Source: a virus
DNA: 54,244 nucleotides
IMG/VR virus record: IMGVR_UViG_3300025000_000132
Coordinates: 1-54,244 of that record
Reading direction: 5' to 3' (one strand)
The notes under the pieces were generated by a model. It did no database searches, was not told the DNA's origin, and saw only the letters and a list, made by a program, of their open reading frames with translations. Position numbers and translations under genes: made by a program. This document shows positions 1 through 6,304 of the stretch, piece by piece (the stretch's first letter is position 1; every line of letters starts with the position of its first letter).

Positions 1-189
1 GAGGTCGTCTTCGAGCAAGGTGTGATGGCTTGTCAGGTTCATACTAAAGGTGGTAGCGTGTTTGCGGAGAAATTGCAAGAGAAAAGTAACAGGATGATAC
101 TGGTTGAGGGATTTATTTGTGAGGGTTCTTGGGATGTGGCTGGGTTTACGGAAATTTGCAATAAAAACGGGGGGTTATATTTTTGGTAG
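1..189 (+). CDS. 3' end of an unidentified protein (partial)
   Basis: The frame is open from the first base and ends at TAG 187-189, giving 62 residues that finish in GGLYFW. The residues look protein-like (mixed charged and hydrophobic, three Cys), but I recognise no family. It would be the last gene of a + strand unit entering from outside the window. The open frame could also be chance over this length, and it is followed by about 400 bases without a gene. Confidence 0.4.
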   Translation, partial: EVVFEQGVMACQVHTKGGSVFAEKLQEKSNRMILVEGFICEGSWDVAGFTEICNKNGGLYFW

Positions 190-594
190 GGAGATTTTTG
201 TAGTAAGTACGGGGGTTTACGTGTTTTTACTAAAATCTAAGGGGTTCGTGTCAGAAGGTATGAATTGAAGACGCCCTACCCTCCCGCCCAGCCCCCATCG
301 ACCCCTTCCCCGATATCACGGAGGCCCCTACCCCTATGCGCCCGGCGCCCCTGCATTGTCAAATGAAATTCCCTGATCTGATCCGAACCAGGCGCAGCGA
401 CCTGGCAAGTATACCTGTGCAACCGATCTGAGAAAGTAAACCCTATCTCCTGAGTAAACCCAATATCATTGTAAACCGAGCAACGAATTAAAAGAGTAAA
501 CCCTGTCACTTTTCCCTTGCATCATTATGTTACATCGAATAAGATTAATTATAGAGATTGATTGAGAATAACTCAACTTAAGGAGATGGACATT
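190..594. promoter_or_regulatory. Non-coding leader with four GTAAACC repeats
   Basis: No convincing gene lies in these ~400 bases. Four direct copies of GTAAACC begin at 436, 454, 471 and 496, with starts 18, 17 and 25 bases apart, so the first three sit about 1.6-1.7 helical turns from one another. They end just in front of a sigma70-like promoter (517-545). The arrangement suggests binding sites for a regulator of the first early operon; that role is inferred. Confidence 0.5.
517..545 (+). promoter_or_regulatory. Candidate sigma70 promoter of the first early operon
   Basis: TTGCAT at 517-522 is followed by a 17-base spacer and TAAGAT at 540-545. A TGTTACA site (528-534) lies within the spacer, the same heptamer that is clustered at 2182-2775. 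The first gene downstream starts at 595. Confidence 0.5.
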
Positions 595-783
595 ATGAGA
601 AAAGCATATCTAAAGCGAGACATAAACGAAATGAGAACGGCTAAACGGATTTACTGGCGGAACTGCTGGCGGATAGTAGACGAAAAGGGAAACGATGTTG
701 TAGTTCCTTGGTCTTGGACAAAGAAAGAAGCAAGGGAAACCTGCAAAGCACTCAACATTGAACTGATAGGCGAAATTAAATAA
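595..783 (+). CDS. Small basic protein of unknown function
   Basis: 62 residues, starting MRKAYLKRD. The ATG at 595 is chosen over one at 562 because AAGGAG lies about 9 bases upstream of it. The N-terminal half is rich in Arg and Lys and the protein has several Trp residues (IYWRNCWRI, VVPWSWTKK). It looks like a small compact protein, possibly nucleic-acid binding, but no family is recognised. It is the first gene of a run of tightly packed small early genes. Confidence 0.6.
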   Translation: MRKAYLKRDINEMRTAKRIYWRNCWRIVDEKGNDVVVPWSWTKKEARETCKALNIELIGEIK

Positions 784-830
784 CCTCAAACTCCCGAACC
801 GGGCGGGATATCCCGGCAAAGGCGGAGAAG

Positions 831-980
831 ATGAAAACCAAGAAAAGAATACCGAAAACCAGACACCTTTATTCAAATGTTAAGTGTGGCGTTTGTGGAT
901 GCAGAATAGACAAGGAACATCTGACAACTATGAAACCATCAGATACAAGAATAACCCTTTGCCGTTACTGTGCGGTGTAA
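831..980 (+). CDS. Mini zinc-ribbon protein
   Basis: 49 residues. Two cysteine knuckles, CGVCGC near residue 19 and CRYC near residue 44, flank a short basic segment; this spacing is typical of a single structural zinc ribbon. GGAGAAG lies directly before the ATG at 831. The next gene begins three bases after its TAA. Its function is unknown; phage proteins of this type often bind nucleic acid or a host protein. Confidence 0.6.
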   Translation: MKTKKRIPKTRHLYSNVKCGVCGCRIDKEHLTTMKPSDTRITLCRYCAV

Positions 981-982
981 TT

Positions 983-1099
983 ATGAAAGCCCTAGTCTGC
1001 ATACTCTTAGCCATTCTAATCTATGCCGGACACCTGGCAATTATCAAAGTGTCCGCGCTTATTGAACCAATAACCTTAGCTCTTGAGGTGATGAAATGA
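983..1099 (+). CDS. Small single-pass membrane protein
   Basis: 38 residues, MKALVCILLAILIYAGH and onwards, nearly all of it one hydrophobic helix (about residues 3-30). The start at 983 is two bases after the preceding stop, and its TGA overlaps the next ATG in an ATGA junction at 1096. Tight coupling supports it as a real gene. It is probably an inner-membrane peptide of unknown role. Confidence 0.5.
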   Translation: MKALVCILLAILIYAGHLAIIKVSALIEPITLALEVMK

Positions 1100-1464
1100 A
1101 AACAATTAAAGGACTGATAATGTGTGACTGTGGTCATCTTGAAAGCGAGCATTCCGAGCATACAAGCGGATACGGCACTAACTCCGAAACAGGTAAAACG
1201 TCCTGCTATAAATGCTGTGTTAAGCAGGACATTAACTACCTACAAAAGCATGGAAAACTGACTGCTTATGTGTCGAGTGATTGTAAAAGCGTAACCTCTT
1301 GGCCCGGCGAAACCCTGGCAAAAATCATAGGCTATCACACTGTAGACTTTGGATACTGCAAAAATCAAATGTCATTCAATGCAGAGATGTCAGACGGCAC
1401 GAAATTAGTTGGTCGCGGCCCCGGACCTGGAATGTATTGCAGACTGCGGAGGATTAAATCATGA
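1096..1464 (+). CDS. Cysteine-rich protein, likely zinc-binding
   Basis: 122 residues. An N-terminal block (CDCGHLESEHSEH, then CYKCC near residues 37-42) resembles a metal-binding site, followed by a compact C-terminal half with Cys at 62, 88 and 115. The start is coupled to the preceding gene by an ATGA overlap and the end overlaps the next start at 1461. The fold is recognisable only as a likely zinc protein; its function is unknown. Confidence 0.6.
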   Translation: MKTIKGLIMCDCGHLESEHSEHTSGYGTNSETGKTSCYKCCVKQDINYLQKHGKLTAYVSSDCKSVTSWPGETLAKIIGYHTVDFGYCKNQMSFNAEMSDGTKLVGRGPGPGMYCRLRRIKS

Positions 1465-1580
1465 GAACAAACCTTATGCGGCAAGCGCTCTCTAAGTTGT
1501 TATCCGAACCTGGGTATTATCGGTTGAGTATTTCGGCTCGGTTGCAGGTTGTTCACTTTTACATTTTTGAGGTGATATGA
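1461..1580 (+). CDS. Small protein of unknown function
   Basis: 39 residues (MRTNLMRQALSKLLSE and onwards). The ATG at 1461 lies within the 3' end of the previous gene, with GGAGG immediately upstream. The stop TGA (1578-1580) overlaps the start region of the next gene. No domain is visible. The coupled position is the main support. Confidence 0.4.
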   Translation: MRTNLMRQALSKLLSEPGYYRLSISARLQVVHFYIFEVI

Positions 1581-1759
1581 TGGAAATGACGAACGAAGAA
1601 AGACTAGCAATAGCTAATATGAAAAGGTGGCAACCATTCCGTGTTGTATGGGGAATGATAAACAAAGACACTGGGAAATTTTCTTTGCACGCCAACACAA
1701 CCGACCGCCCGATGTATAAAGCCGCAAAAGCTGGACACGTAGTAATACATGTAAAATAA
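1577..1759 (+). CDS. Small protein of unknown function
   Basis: 60 residues counted from the ATG at 1577; the ATG at 1580 has better spacing from GAGGTG and gives 59. The protein is basic with aromatic patches (MKRWQPFRVVWGM). No family recognised. It closes a chain of four overlapping small genes that begins at 983. Confidence 0.5.
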   Translation: MMEMTNEERLAIANMKRWQPFRVVWGMINKDTGKFSLHANTTDRPMYKAAKAGHVVIHVK

Positions 1760-1831
1760 TGGAAAAGCAAACCAGCATGCCCCGGTTCGCCGGGCCTTGT
1801 GTTAAAATCAAAAATTAAAGAGGGGAATATT

Positions 1832-2110
1832 ATGCAGCGAGTAACTAAGAAAGACCTTGAAATGGTTGTGGCCCGGATCAACAAAGTAACCGGCAATCCT
1901 GAGACCACATACACCAGGAAAGACGGAACCTATCAGGCGAACCCTGGTTGTTATCATCTGAGCTGGGCCTATGGCGGAGTATGCCTGGAGCAGATGAGCA
2001 ATGAAGGCGGAGGAGTGCGAACCGTACTTTATACAGGCTACACGACAAAGGGACGGCTTATGACGGCAATGCAGGCATACCTGAAAGGGCTGGAGGAGGG
2101 GAGCAAGTAA
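1832..2110 (+). CDS. Conserved-looking phage protein of unknown function
   Basis: 92 residues beginning MQRVTKKDLEMVVARIN. The start is set by GAGGGG about 9 bases before ATG 1832; an in-frame upstream TTG is ignored. The layout, an N-terminal amphipathic helix with an INKVTGNP motif, a Gly/Tyr-rich centre (YHLSWAYGG) and a C-terminal helix, resembles small hypothetical proteins common in phage early regions, from memory. It is followed by a terminator, so it ends the first operon. Confidence 0.65.
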   Translation: MQRVTKKDLEMVVARINKVTGNPETTYTRKDGTYQANPGCYHLSWAYGGVCLEQMSNEGGGVRTVLYTGYTTKGRLMTAMQAYLKGLEEGSK

Positions 2111-2123
2111 CAATTTGATACCT

Positions 2124-2170
2124 AAAACATGCAGGCCCGAAGACCTAAAAACCAAAGACCTGCATGTTTT
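2124..2170 (+). terminator. Hairpin terminator after the first early operon
   Basis: AAAACATGCAGG (2124-2135) and CCTGCATGTTTT (2159-2170) form a perfect 12-bp stem with a 23-base loop. The A-run before and T-run after the stem would let it act on either strand. It starts 14 bases after the stop of the gene at 1832-2110. Confidence 0.65.
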
Positions 2171-2385
2171 GAGTAGTGAATTGTTACAAAGGATGTAACA
2201 GGAGTATACATCTGTAGTAACATTCTGATACATAAAAAGTAACAAAACTATACTGCCGCTAGGAGGTCAAACACTAGCGAGGGAGCAGAATTGAGTTAGG
2301 AAAGTGCGGATCGGGCCACGTCTGAGATGATTTTTATCTGAAAAAATTTTGGTGTTTTACTGAAAAAATGTAAACCAAAATAAAT

Positions 2386-2486
2386 CTTACCACTAAATGT
2401 TACAGGAAAAAGGAGAGAAAAGCCGGAGGAGATGGAGCAGGAAAAACGCGATTTCCGCAGGTTTTAGTGTAACATTTAGTGGTAAG
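2386..2486. repeat. 19-bp perfect inverted repeat, 63-base spacer
   Basis: The arm at 2386-2404 reads CTTACCACTAAATGTTACA and its exact reverse complement is at 2468-2486. Each arm contains a TGTTACA site at its inner end and TTACCACT at its outer end. The spacer is purine-rich and includes GGAGGAGATGGAGCAGG. Confidence 0.75.
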
Positions 2487-2510
2487 AATTTGATTTGCAG
2501 GAGGTCAAAT

Positions 2511-2612
2511 ATGGAAAAATCAGGCGAAAACAGCGTTTTTCTGTTGCATAGTTTACAAAAAGAAGGTATTTTCTCCACCACATTGTGGCAGAGCCAAGTT
2601 CCAGCCAAGTGA
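2511..2612 (+). CDS. Possible 33-residue peptide in the control region
   Basis: AGGAGG at 2499-2504 is followed six bases later by ATG 2511 and an open frame of 33 residues (MEKSGENSVFLLHSLQ and onwards). The Shine-Dalgarno match is the only strong support. It sits between the two inverted-repeat pairs and could be a leader or regulatory peptide, or the frame may be incidental. Confidence 0.35.
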   Translation: MEKSGENSVFLLHSLQKEGIFSTTLWQSQVPAK

Positions 2613-2640
2613 AGAAAATCGAATAAAATCGTACCCCTTA

Positions 2641-2692
2641 TATTATACTTATTAAATAATATATATATATATAGTAAATAAATAGATAAACA
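2641..2692. other. Very AT-rich tract
   Basis: About 50 bases almost free of G and C, including an alternating TA run near 2659-2671, lie between the two inverted-repeat pairs. An easily melted segment like this beside iteron-like sites is what a replication origin often contains. The unwinding role is inference. Confidence 0.45.
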
Positions 2693-2715
2693 CTGCCTAC
2701 GCAAGCGCAAACTTA

Positions 2716-2783
2716 CCACTTTATGTTACATTTGCCTGACAGTGGCAGCAACCGCAACCCCGTACCAATGTAACATAAAGTGG
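2716..2783. repeat. 17-bp perfect inverted repeat, 34-base spacer
   Basis: CCACTTTATGTTACATT (2716-2732) and its exact reverse complement (2767-2783). It shares the core ACCACT-(A/T)(A/T)-ATGTTACA with the repeat at 2386-2486, so the two palindromes are variants of one bipartite site. Confidence 0.7.
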
Positions 2784-2904
2784 CAAAAAAACATTAAGTC
2801 AGAGTATGATTTTCTTTTTTAACAATGATTTTTCTAGTCTTCCCACCTATCTACTGGGAACCACTACAAAAATAAAAAAATCATACATTTCAAAAGTAAA
2901 CCGC

Positions 2905-2934
2905 TTGACAATTGCCTCTAAACCAGTATATTAT
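2905..2934 (+). promoter_or_regulatory. Sigma70-type promoter for the double-HTH regulator
   Basis: TTGACA at 2905-2910 is followed by TATATT (16-base spacer) or TATTAT (18-base spacer). A GTAAACC motif begins at 2896, directly against the -35 box, closer than at the other early promoters. The ATG is at 2957 with AAGGAGG before it. Confidence 0.6.
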
Positions 2935-2956
2935 TGATACATAAGGAGGAAAAACC

Positions 2957-3349
2957 ATGGAACCGCAAGAATTGAAGCAAATAAGAGAAGGAATCGGCTG
3001 GACAATAAAACACGCCGCCGCGCAATTCCATCGCCCTGTCACCATCTGGCGTAATTATGAATCAGGCCGCACCGCAATACCTTGGGCCGTAGAGGAGTTT
3101 ATGGACATGAAAGCATCTATTGACCTGCCAAAGATTAAACTTGAACCCCGCGCAACTCCCGCGCACCTGACGGCCTTCCGCCAAGCCTTCCACCTGACCC
3201 AGGAAAAAGCCTCCGCCCTTCTTGGTGTCTCCCGGATCACCTGGAACCGCTGGGAGCGTAACCAGACCGCGATCCCGAAACATATGCTTCACACTCTGCG
3301 GGGCATGGTCGCGCAACTCAAATCCGAACAACAGGAGCCCAAACCATGA
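2957..3349 (+). CDS. Transcriptional regulator with two helix-turn-helix domains
   Basis: 130 residues with two similar XRE-like units: about residues 3-50 (LKQIREGIGWTIKHAA with WRNYESGRTAIP) and about 70-118 (LTAFRQAFHLTQEKASALLGV, ITWNRWERNQTAIP). Both carry the turn and the W-x-x-(Y/W)E-x-(G/N) recognition-end pattern. It stands directly downstream of the repeat-rich control region and its own promoter, so it is the best candidate to bind the repeats there. It overlaps the next gene by ATGA. It could act as repressor, activator or replication initiator. Confidence 0.75.
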   Translation: MEPQELKQIREGIGWTIKHAAAQFHRPVTIWRNYESGRTAIPWAVEEFMDMKASIDLPKIKLEPRATPAHLTAFRQAFHLTQEKASALLGVSRITWNRWERNQTAIPKHMLHTLRGMVAQLKSEQQEPKP

Positions 3350-3459
3350 ACATCATCGACACCAGAGACCTTTACAAGAGACAGTGCGAACTTCAAAGCG
3401 AGCTGGAAAGCCTCCAGGATGCCGTCAGCGACGCGCAAGAGGATTATGAAGCTGAGTAA
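3346..3459 (+). CDS. N-terminal fragment of a split acidic phage protein
   Basis: 37 residues starting MNIIDTRDLYKRQCELQ and ending ...QEDYEAE at TAA 3457-3459. From memory, a widespread phage and plasmid protein family begins with MNIIDTRDL, a coiled-coil segment and then an acidic C-terminal part. Here the C-terminal part continues in the +1 frame in the next entry. Either the gene is frameshifted, or the two pieces are made by coupled translation. The start overlaps the preceding TGA. Confidence 0.55.
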   Translation: MNIIDTRDLYKRQCELQSELESLQDAVSDAQEDYEAE

Positions 3460-3787
3460 CGGCCCCGACGCCCAAGGATTCAGCTACGAGCACCAGGAGG
3501 CAGAGAAAGCCCTCTCCGACTGGCAATCCGAATATCAGGAAGAACTCGACGAACTCAACGCCCTTGAGTCCGAAGTCGGTAGGGAGTGGATGCACGGCGA
3601 GTCACTGATACCGGCTGACGGCTTTGCCGACTACGCCCGAGACCTGGCGGAAGACTTGCACGGCAACGCCATAAGGGACGCAGCATGGCCTTTCGACTAT
3701 ATCGACTGGGAAGCCGCCGTTGACGACCTGGAAAGCGATTACTCTACCTGTGAATACCAGGGCAAAACTTACCTGTTCAGAAGCTAA
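3446..3787 (+). CDS. C-terminal part of the split acidic phage protein
   Basis: 113 residues from ATG 3446, which follows AAGAGG by four bases; the frame itself opens at 3419. It is strongly acidic and reads as the expected continuation of the fragment at 3346-3459: a coiled-coil start (EEALDELNAL-like, ALSDWQSEYQEELDEL), then EWMHGESLIPADGFADYA and a WPFDYIDWEAA segment. It overlaps the upstream piece by 14 bases. Function unknown; acidity raises a DNA-mimic role only as a guess. Confidence 0.65.
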   Translation: MKLSNGPDAQGFSYEHQEAEKALSDWQSEYQEELDELNALESEVGREWMHGESLIPADGFADYARDLAEDLHGNAIRDAAWPFDYIDWEAAVDDLESDYSTCEYQGKTYLFRS

Positions 3788-3815
3788 CTCTTAAAAATCG
3801 CACAGGAGAAAAATC

Positions 3816-3974
3816 ATGAACACCGACGACCTTAAAGCATTGGTAGATGAGATAGCCGCAGACGCACCGGAAAACTTCGTAATTGTGGACGGCAACGGGA
3901 AAGAGATAAATGCTTTCTATATCTCCTACGCCACTGGTGCAATCGTTATTGAACACGACCCTGAAGACGCTTGA
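3816..3974 (+). CDS. Small acidic protein of unknown function
   Basis: 52 residues (MNTDDLKALVDEIAADAPE and onwards) behind CAGGAG. An N-terminal helix is followed by two short beta-like segments (NFVIVDGNG, AFYISYATGAIVIE). No family recognised. Part of the run of small genes between the regulator and the polymerase. Confidence 0.55.
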   Translation: MNTDDLKALVDEIAADAPENFVIVDGNGKEINAFYISYATGAIVIEHDPEDA

Positions 3975-4056
3975 GCCGCCCGGCTCCTGGGGAGGGACAC
4001 GCGCCCTCCTCGGCGGCGAGGCAGCACAGACAAAAATTAAACAGGAGGGTAAAACC

Positions 4057-4224
4057 ATGACACACGAAGAAATTGAGAACAGACTTAATGAGGTATTCGC
4101 CAGCTCACCTTGGAACGAGGACAGGAACTATCCACTTGAGGACTGGATTTATGAGGTACGCAACGGCGACACCCGGCAAGGCTACCGAGGCTGGCTGTAT
4201 AATCGCTACGCTAACGAGGACTGA
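4057..4224 (+). CDS. Small protein of unknown function
   Basis: 55 residues, MTHEEIENRLNEVFASSPW to ...LYNRYANED, behind CAGGAGGG. Acidic N-terminal half and aromatic-rich C-terminal half. Three bases separate it from the next start. Confidence 0.55.
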   Translation: MTHEEIENRLNEVFASSPWNEDRNYPLEDWIYEVRNGDTRQGYRGWLYNRYANED

Positions 4225-4227
4225 TCC

Positions 4228-4638
4228 ATGCCCAAACCCTCAACAGTAGCAGACATATTCGAGCAGCTAAGGACGCACGGCACCGTGCCGTGGCAGGATG
4301 AGGATAAACCAGAGGAGGAAAAAGATATGACCTACACCGACGCAGACGTTGACAAGTTACTGGACGCACTCGAAGCAAAGCAAGCCCCTCATCAGCAAGC
4401 GAAGCTCCAGCCATACACGGTCCTGATGATCACACCTGACTACCTGTCCAGCGCTTACGGGCACGACTCATATTGTGCCTGGGTAGAAGCTGAGAACGTC
4501 GAGCAGGCGCAACTGAGAGGCCAGGAGGATGCTGTTAAGGAACTCACCGACCCCGACGACACGGACCCGAGCCGCCCCGAAGACTTTTTCATCGTCTTTG
4601 TCTGCAACGGTCACGTTGAAGATATTAAAACTTGGTAA
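4228..4638 (+). CDS. Acidic protein of unknown function, possible internal start
   Basis: 136 residues from ATG 4228. A second in-frame ATG at 4327 has a much stronger site (AGAGGAGG, nine bases upstream) and would give a 103-residue form starting MTYTDADVDKLL. The N-terminal part resembles a short peptide-binding or clamp-like segment (VADIFEQLR) and the rest is acidic with a C-terminal beta-rich stretch (FFIVFVCNG). No family recognised; both starts may be used. Confidence 0.55.
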   Translation: MPKPSTVADIFEQLRTHGTVPWQDEDKPEEEKDMTYTDADVDKLLDALEAKQAPHQQAKLQPYTVLMITPDYLSSAYGHDSYCAWVEAENVEQAQLRGQEDAVKELTDPDDTDPSRPEDFFIVFVCNGHVEDIKTW

Positions 4639-4648
4639 GGAGGATAAA

Positions 4649-4834
4649 ATGAGCAAATACGTAACATACAAAGTATGGGTTTCTATTGAGCGTTGCGATG
4701 AGGAGGATGACGACTACGGCAACGAAGGCGAGCCGGTAGAACTAGCGGAATGCTCCACACTGGCAGAGGCTGAGGATCTTGTCGAGATTATTTCCGATAA
4801 GTTTGCGTCTCCGTCTGGCTGGATGGAGGGTTGA
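4649..4834 (+). CDS. Small acidic protein of unknown function
   Basis: 61 residues behind TAAGGAGG. It begins with a beta-like strand (YVTYKVWVSIERC), has an acidic loop (DEEDDDYGNEGE), then a helix (LAEAEDLVEIISDKF). This resembles short ferredoxin-like phage proteins, but nothing specific is recognised. Confidence 0.6.
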   Translation: MSKYVTYKVWVSIERCDEEDDDYGNEGEPVELAECSTLAEAEDLVEIISDKFASPSGWMEG

Positions 4835-4837
4835 CCT

Positions 4838-4984
4838 ATGAAATCCCTACTCCTCTACGCTGCAGCCGCGTCCCTGATAGCCGCCATGTCCTTCGCTTTC
4901 ATCCGCACCCTGCCGAAGGCCATAGACAAACTCACCCAGCACCAGACCGAGATGAATGTGACTTATGACAACGCCCAGTATTAA
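4838..4984 (+). CDS. Small membrane-anchored protein
   Basis: 48 residues. Residues 3-23 (SLLLYAAAASLIAAMSFAF) form one hydrophobic helix, followed by a polar tail (PKAIDKLTQHQTEM). It starts three bases after the preceding stop and overlaps the next gene by 20 bases. Probably an inner-membrane peptide. Confidence 0.45.
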   Translation: MKSLLLYAAAASLIAAMSFAFIRTLPKAIDKLTQHQTEMNVTYDNAQY

Positions 4985-5336
4985 GCCAACCCGTGTCATC
5001 CGCCCACCCCGCCGTATCACCCTGCCCTCCGGCCAGAAGACCTACGAGCTTGACTGTGATGACGGCAAGAGCTACACCTCGGGCGACCTGGCGGTCCTCA
5101 TCGGCCTAGCGAGCGGTGCCAGCCTGGTGCAGCGCATGGCCCGGATGGGCTGGGACAGCTCGACCCTCCTCGCCCCTCCTGCCAAAAGAGGGTTCTCCCT
5201 CACCGGCGAGGCGGCTAAAAACGCCGGCAGTGCTGAGTGGGCCGCGCTGTCAGGTAAAGACAGGAGTGCAAACTTATGGAAAATTCCTGCCGCTGGGACG
5301 TTTGAATTAACTTTATCTTGCAGCGGCGACCGATAA
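4965..5336 (+). CDS. Basic protein of unknown function
   Basis: 123 residues from ATG 4965, which lies inside the end of the preceding gene. The N-terminal 25 residues are Arg/Pro-rich (TRVIRPPRRITLPSG), followed by an acidic patch and a predicted helical centre. No family recognised. A possible promoter for the next gene lies in its last 20 bases. Confidence 0.55.
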   Translation: MTTPSIKPTRVIRPPRRITLPSGQKTYELDCDDGKSYTSGDLAVLIGLASGASLVQRMARMGWDSSTLLAPPAKRGFSLTGEAAKNAGSAEWAALSGKDRSANLWKIPAAGTFELTLSCSGDR

Positions 5337-5346
5337 ACTGTAAACT
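5318..5346 (+). promoter_or_regulatory. Candidate promoter before the conserved protein at 5381
   Basis: TTGCAG (5318-5323), 17-base spacer, TAAACT (5341-5346). A GTAAACT variant of the recurring motif overlaps the -10 box. The downstream gene starts at 5381 behind AAGGAGG. Confidence 0.4.
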
Positions 5347-5380
5347 GAGTCACATTAACCACTACTTTAAGGAGGTCACC

Positions 5381-5791
5381 ATGAGCACACGTAGCCTGAC
5401 AATTTTCAAAGACAGCGGAAAAGAGATAGCCGTTATGTACAAGCACTACGACGGATATCCAGAGGGGCACGGTAAGGATCTCGCTAAGTTCCTGACAGGC
5501 ATGAAGATCGTAAACGGCATAAGCGGGAAAGAGCCGCCGAAATTCGCCAACGGTATGGGCTGTCTGGCTGCCCAGGTTATTGCTCACTTCAAAACTGAGC
5601 CGGGAGATGTGGCGATATTGCCACCAGGTACCAGGGACTGTTGGGAAGAGTATGTCTACGTTATTTCCGGCGAGACCGGAGACATTGAGCCCACGCTAAC
5701 AGTAGAGGGATATAAAAAACCTGTTTTTGAGGATAAAGTAAGCCAGTTTCCAGCATTCCTGGAGAAACTGCGAGAAGAGGAGGACGAGTAA
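5381..5791 (+). CDS. Conserved phage protein of unknown function
   Basis: 136 residues. The N-terminus MSTRSLTIFKDSGKEIAV followed by MYKHYDGYPEGHGKDLA matches, from memory, a widely distributed phage and bacterial family that begins MSTRSLTxFxD and carries a YxxxDGYPEGHG motif. The remainder looks alpha/beta, with a C-terminal helix (FPAFLEKLREEEDE). The family has no established function that I know of. A strong AAGGAGG and a candidate promoter precede it. Confidence 0.75.
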   Translation: MSTRSLTIFKDSGKEIAVMYKHYDGYPEGHGKDLAKFLTGMKIVNGISGKEPPKFANGMGCLAAQVIAHFKTEPGDVAILPPGTRDCWEEYVYVISGETGDIEPTLTVEGYKKPVFEDKVSQFPAFLEKLREEEDE

Positions 5792-5792
5792 A

Positions 5793-5918
5793 ATGAAAAC
5801 CTACGACGAAGACACCCCGCTCGACGGCCTGTCAACAAAAGAAAAACTCGCCTGGTTCTGTTTCACCATCGCCTGGGCTGGGTTTATCTGTGGAATTTTT
5901 GCTTGGTTGGGGAGGTAG
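5793..5918 (+). CDS. Small single-pass membrane protein
   Basis: 41 residues: an acidic N-terminal segment, then one hydrophobic helix (WFCFTIAWAGFICGIFAWL) and a terminal Gly-Arg. It begins immediately after the previous stop and its own GGAGG end serves as the ribosome site of the next gene. Confidence 0.5.
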   Translation: MKTYDEDTPLDGLSTKEKLAWFCFTIAWAGFICGIFAWLGR

Positions 5919-5921
5919 AGA

Positions 5922-6116
5922 ATGCAGATTGTAAACAACAGACAGAACATGGCCAGCGCCATACAGAACGCATACCTCGGACATGGCAGGACTATCGCCC
6001 TTGAAGGTACGAATTTCACACTTACCATGCCGCCTTTTGCCCGACGCAAAGACCTTAAAACCATCCTCCAGCGCGTGGAGAAGTCCGCCCGCAGACTCTG
6101 GGAGCCTCGCACATGA
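5922..6116 (+). CDS. Small basic protein of unknown function
   Basis: 64 residues (MQIVNNRQNMASAIQNAYL and onwards), with a basic C-terminal half (RRKDLKTILQRVEKSARRLW). GGAGG lies just before the start, and the TGA overlaps the next ATG at 6113. No family recognised. Confidence 0.5.
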   Translation: MQIVNNRQNMASAIQNAYLGHGRTIALEGTNFTLTMPPFARRKDLKTILQRVEKSARRLWEPRT

Positions 6117-6304
6117 CCCCCGAACAGATCAAATTCATTCGCACCACCCTCGGGCGGACCCAGCAGGACATGGCCAAGATCCTCGGGGTCTCCGTCAGTG
6201 TCTGGCAACTCTGGGAGTCGGGTGCTGGCGGACCGAAGCCGGAGAACATGACCAAACTTCTGAAGCTCCACCACCACGTGGTGGGGCGGGAGGGGAGGGG
6301 ATGA
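6113..6304 (+). CDS. XRE-like helix-turn-helix protein
   Basis: 63 residues. Residues about 4-52 form one helix-turn-helix unit: IKFIRTTLGRTQQDMAKILGV as helices 1-2 and VSVWQLWESGAGGPKPENM as recognition helix and turn. It is translationally coupled at both ends (ATGA overlaps with the gene before and with the DNA polymerase after). Likely a small DNA-binding regulator of the replication operon. Confidence 0.65.
   Translation: MTPEQIKFIRTTLGRTQQDMAKILGVSVSVWQLWESGAGGPKPENMTKLLKLHHHVVGREGRG

Larger units (their letters stand above)
2182..2775. repeat. Cluster of TGTTACA/TGTAACA sites (iteron- or operator-like)
   Basis: TGTTACA or its complement occurs at 2182-2188, 2194-2200, 2398-2404, 2468-2474, 2724-2730 and 2769-2775. 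The close variant AGTAACA occurs at 2216-2222 and 2238-2244. The first two form a 5-base-spaced palindrome. The surrounding ~850 bases are AT-rich and almost gene-free, and a double helix-turn-helix gene starts right after. This fits a replication origin with iterons or a regulatory switch; sequence alone cannot separate the two. Confidence 0.6.

Noticed and set aside
276-509. 77-codon - strand frame in the left leader
   Set aside because: No ribosome site and Gly/Arg-rich random-looking translation; it covers the GTAAACC repeats and promoter.
2397-2612. 71-codon + strand frame
   Set aside because: Its first 38 codons cover the inverted repeat and a purine tract with no ribosome site. Only the 33-codon part from 2511 has one, and it is listed with low confidence.
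2386-2783. CRISPR array or transposon ends
   Set aside because: The repeats are inverted, with unequal spacers (63 and 34 bases), and there is no transposase. They look like protein-binding sites.
5983-6300. 5' extension of the DNA polymerase frame
   Set aside because: The frame is open back to 5983, but that stretch is covered by two small coupled genes and the exonuclease motif starts right after ATG 6301, which has a strong GGAGGGG site.
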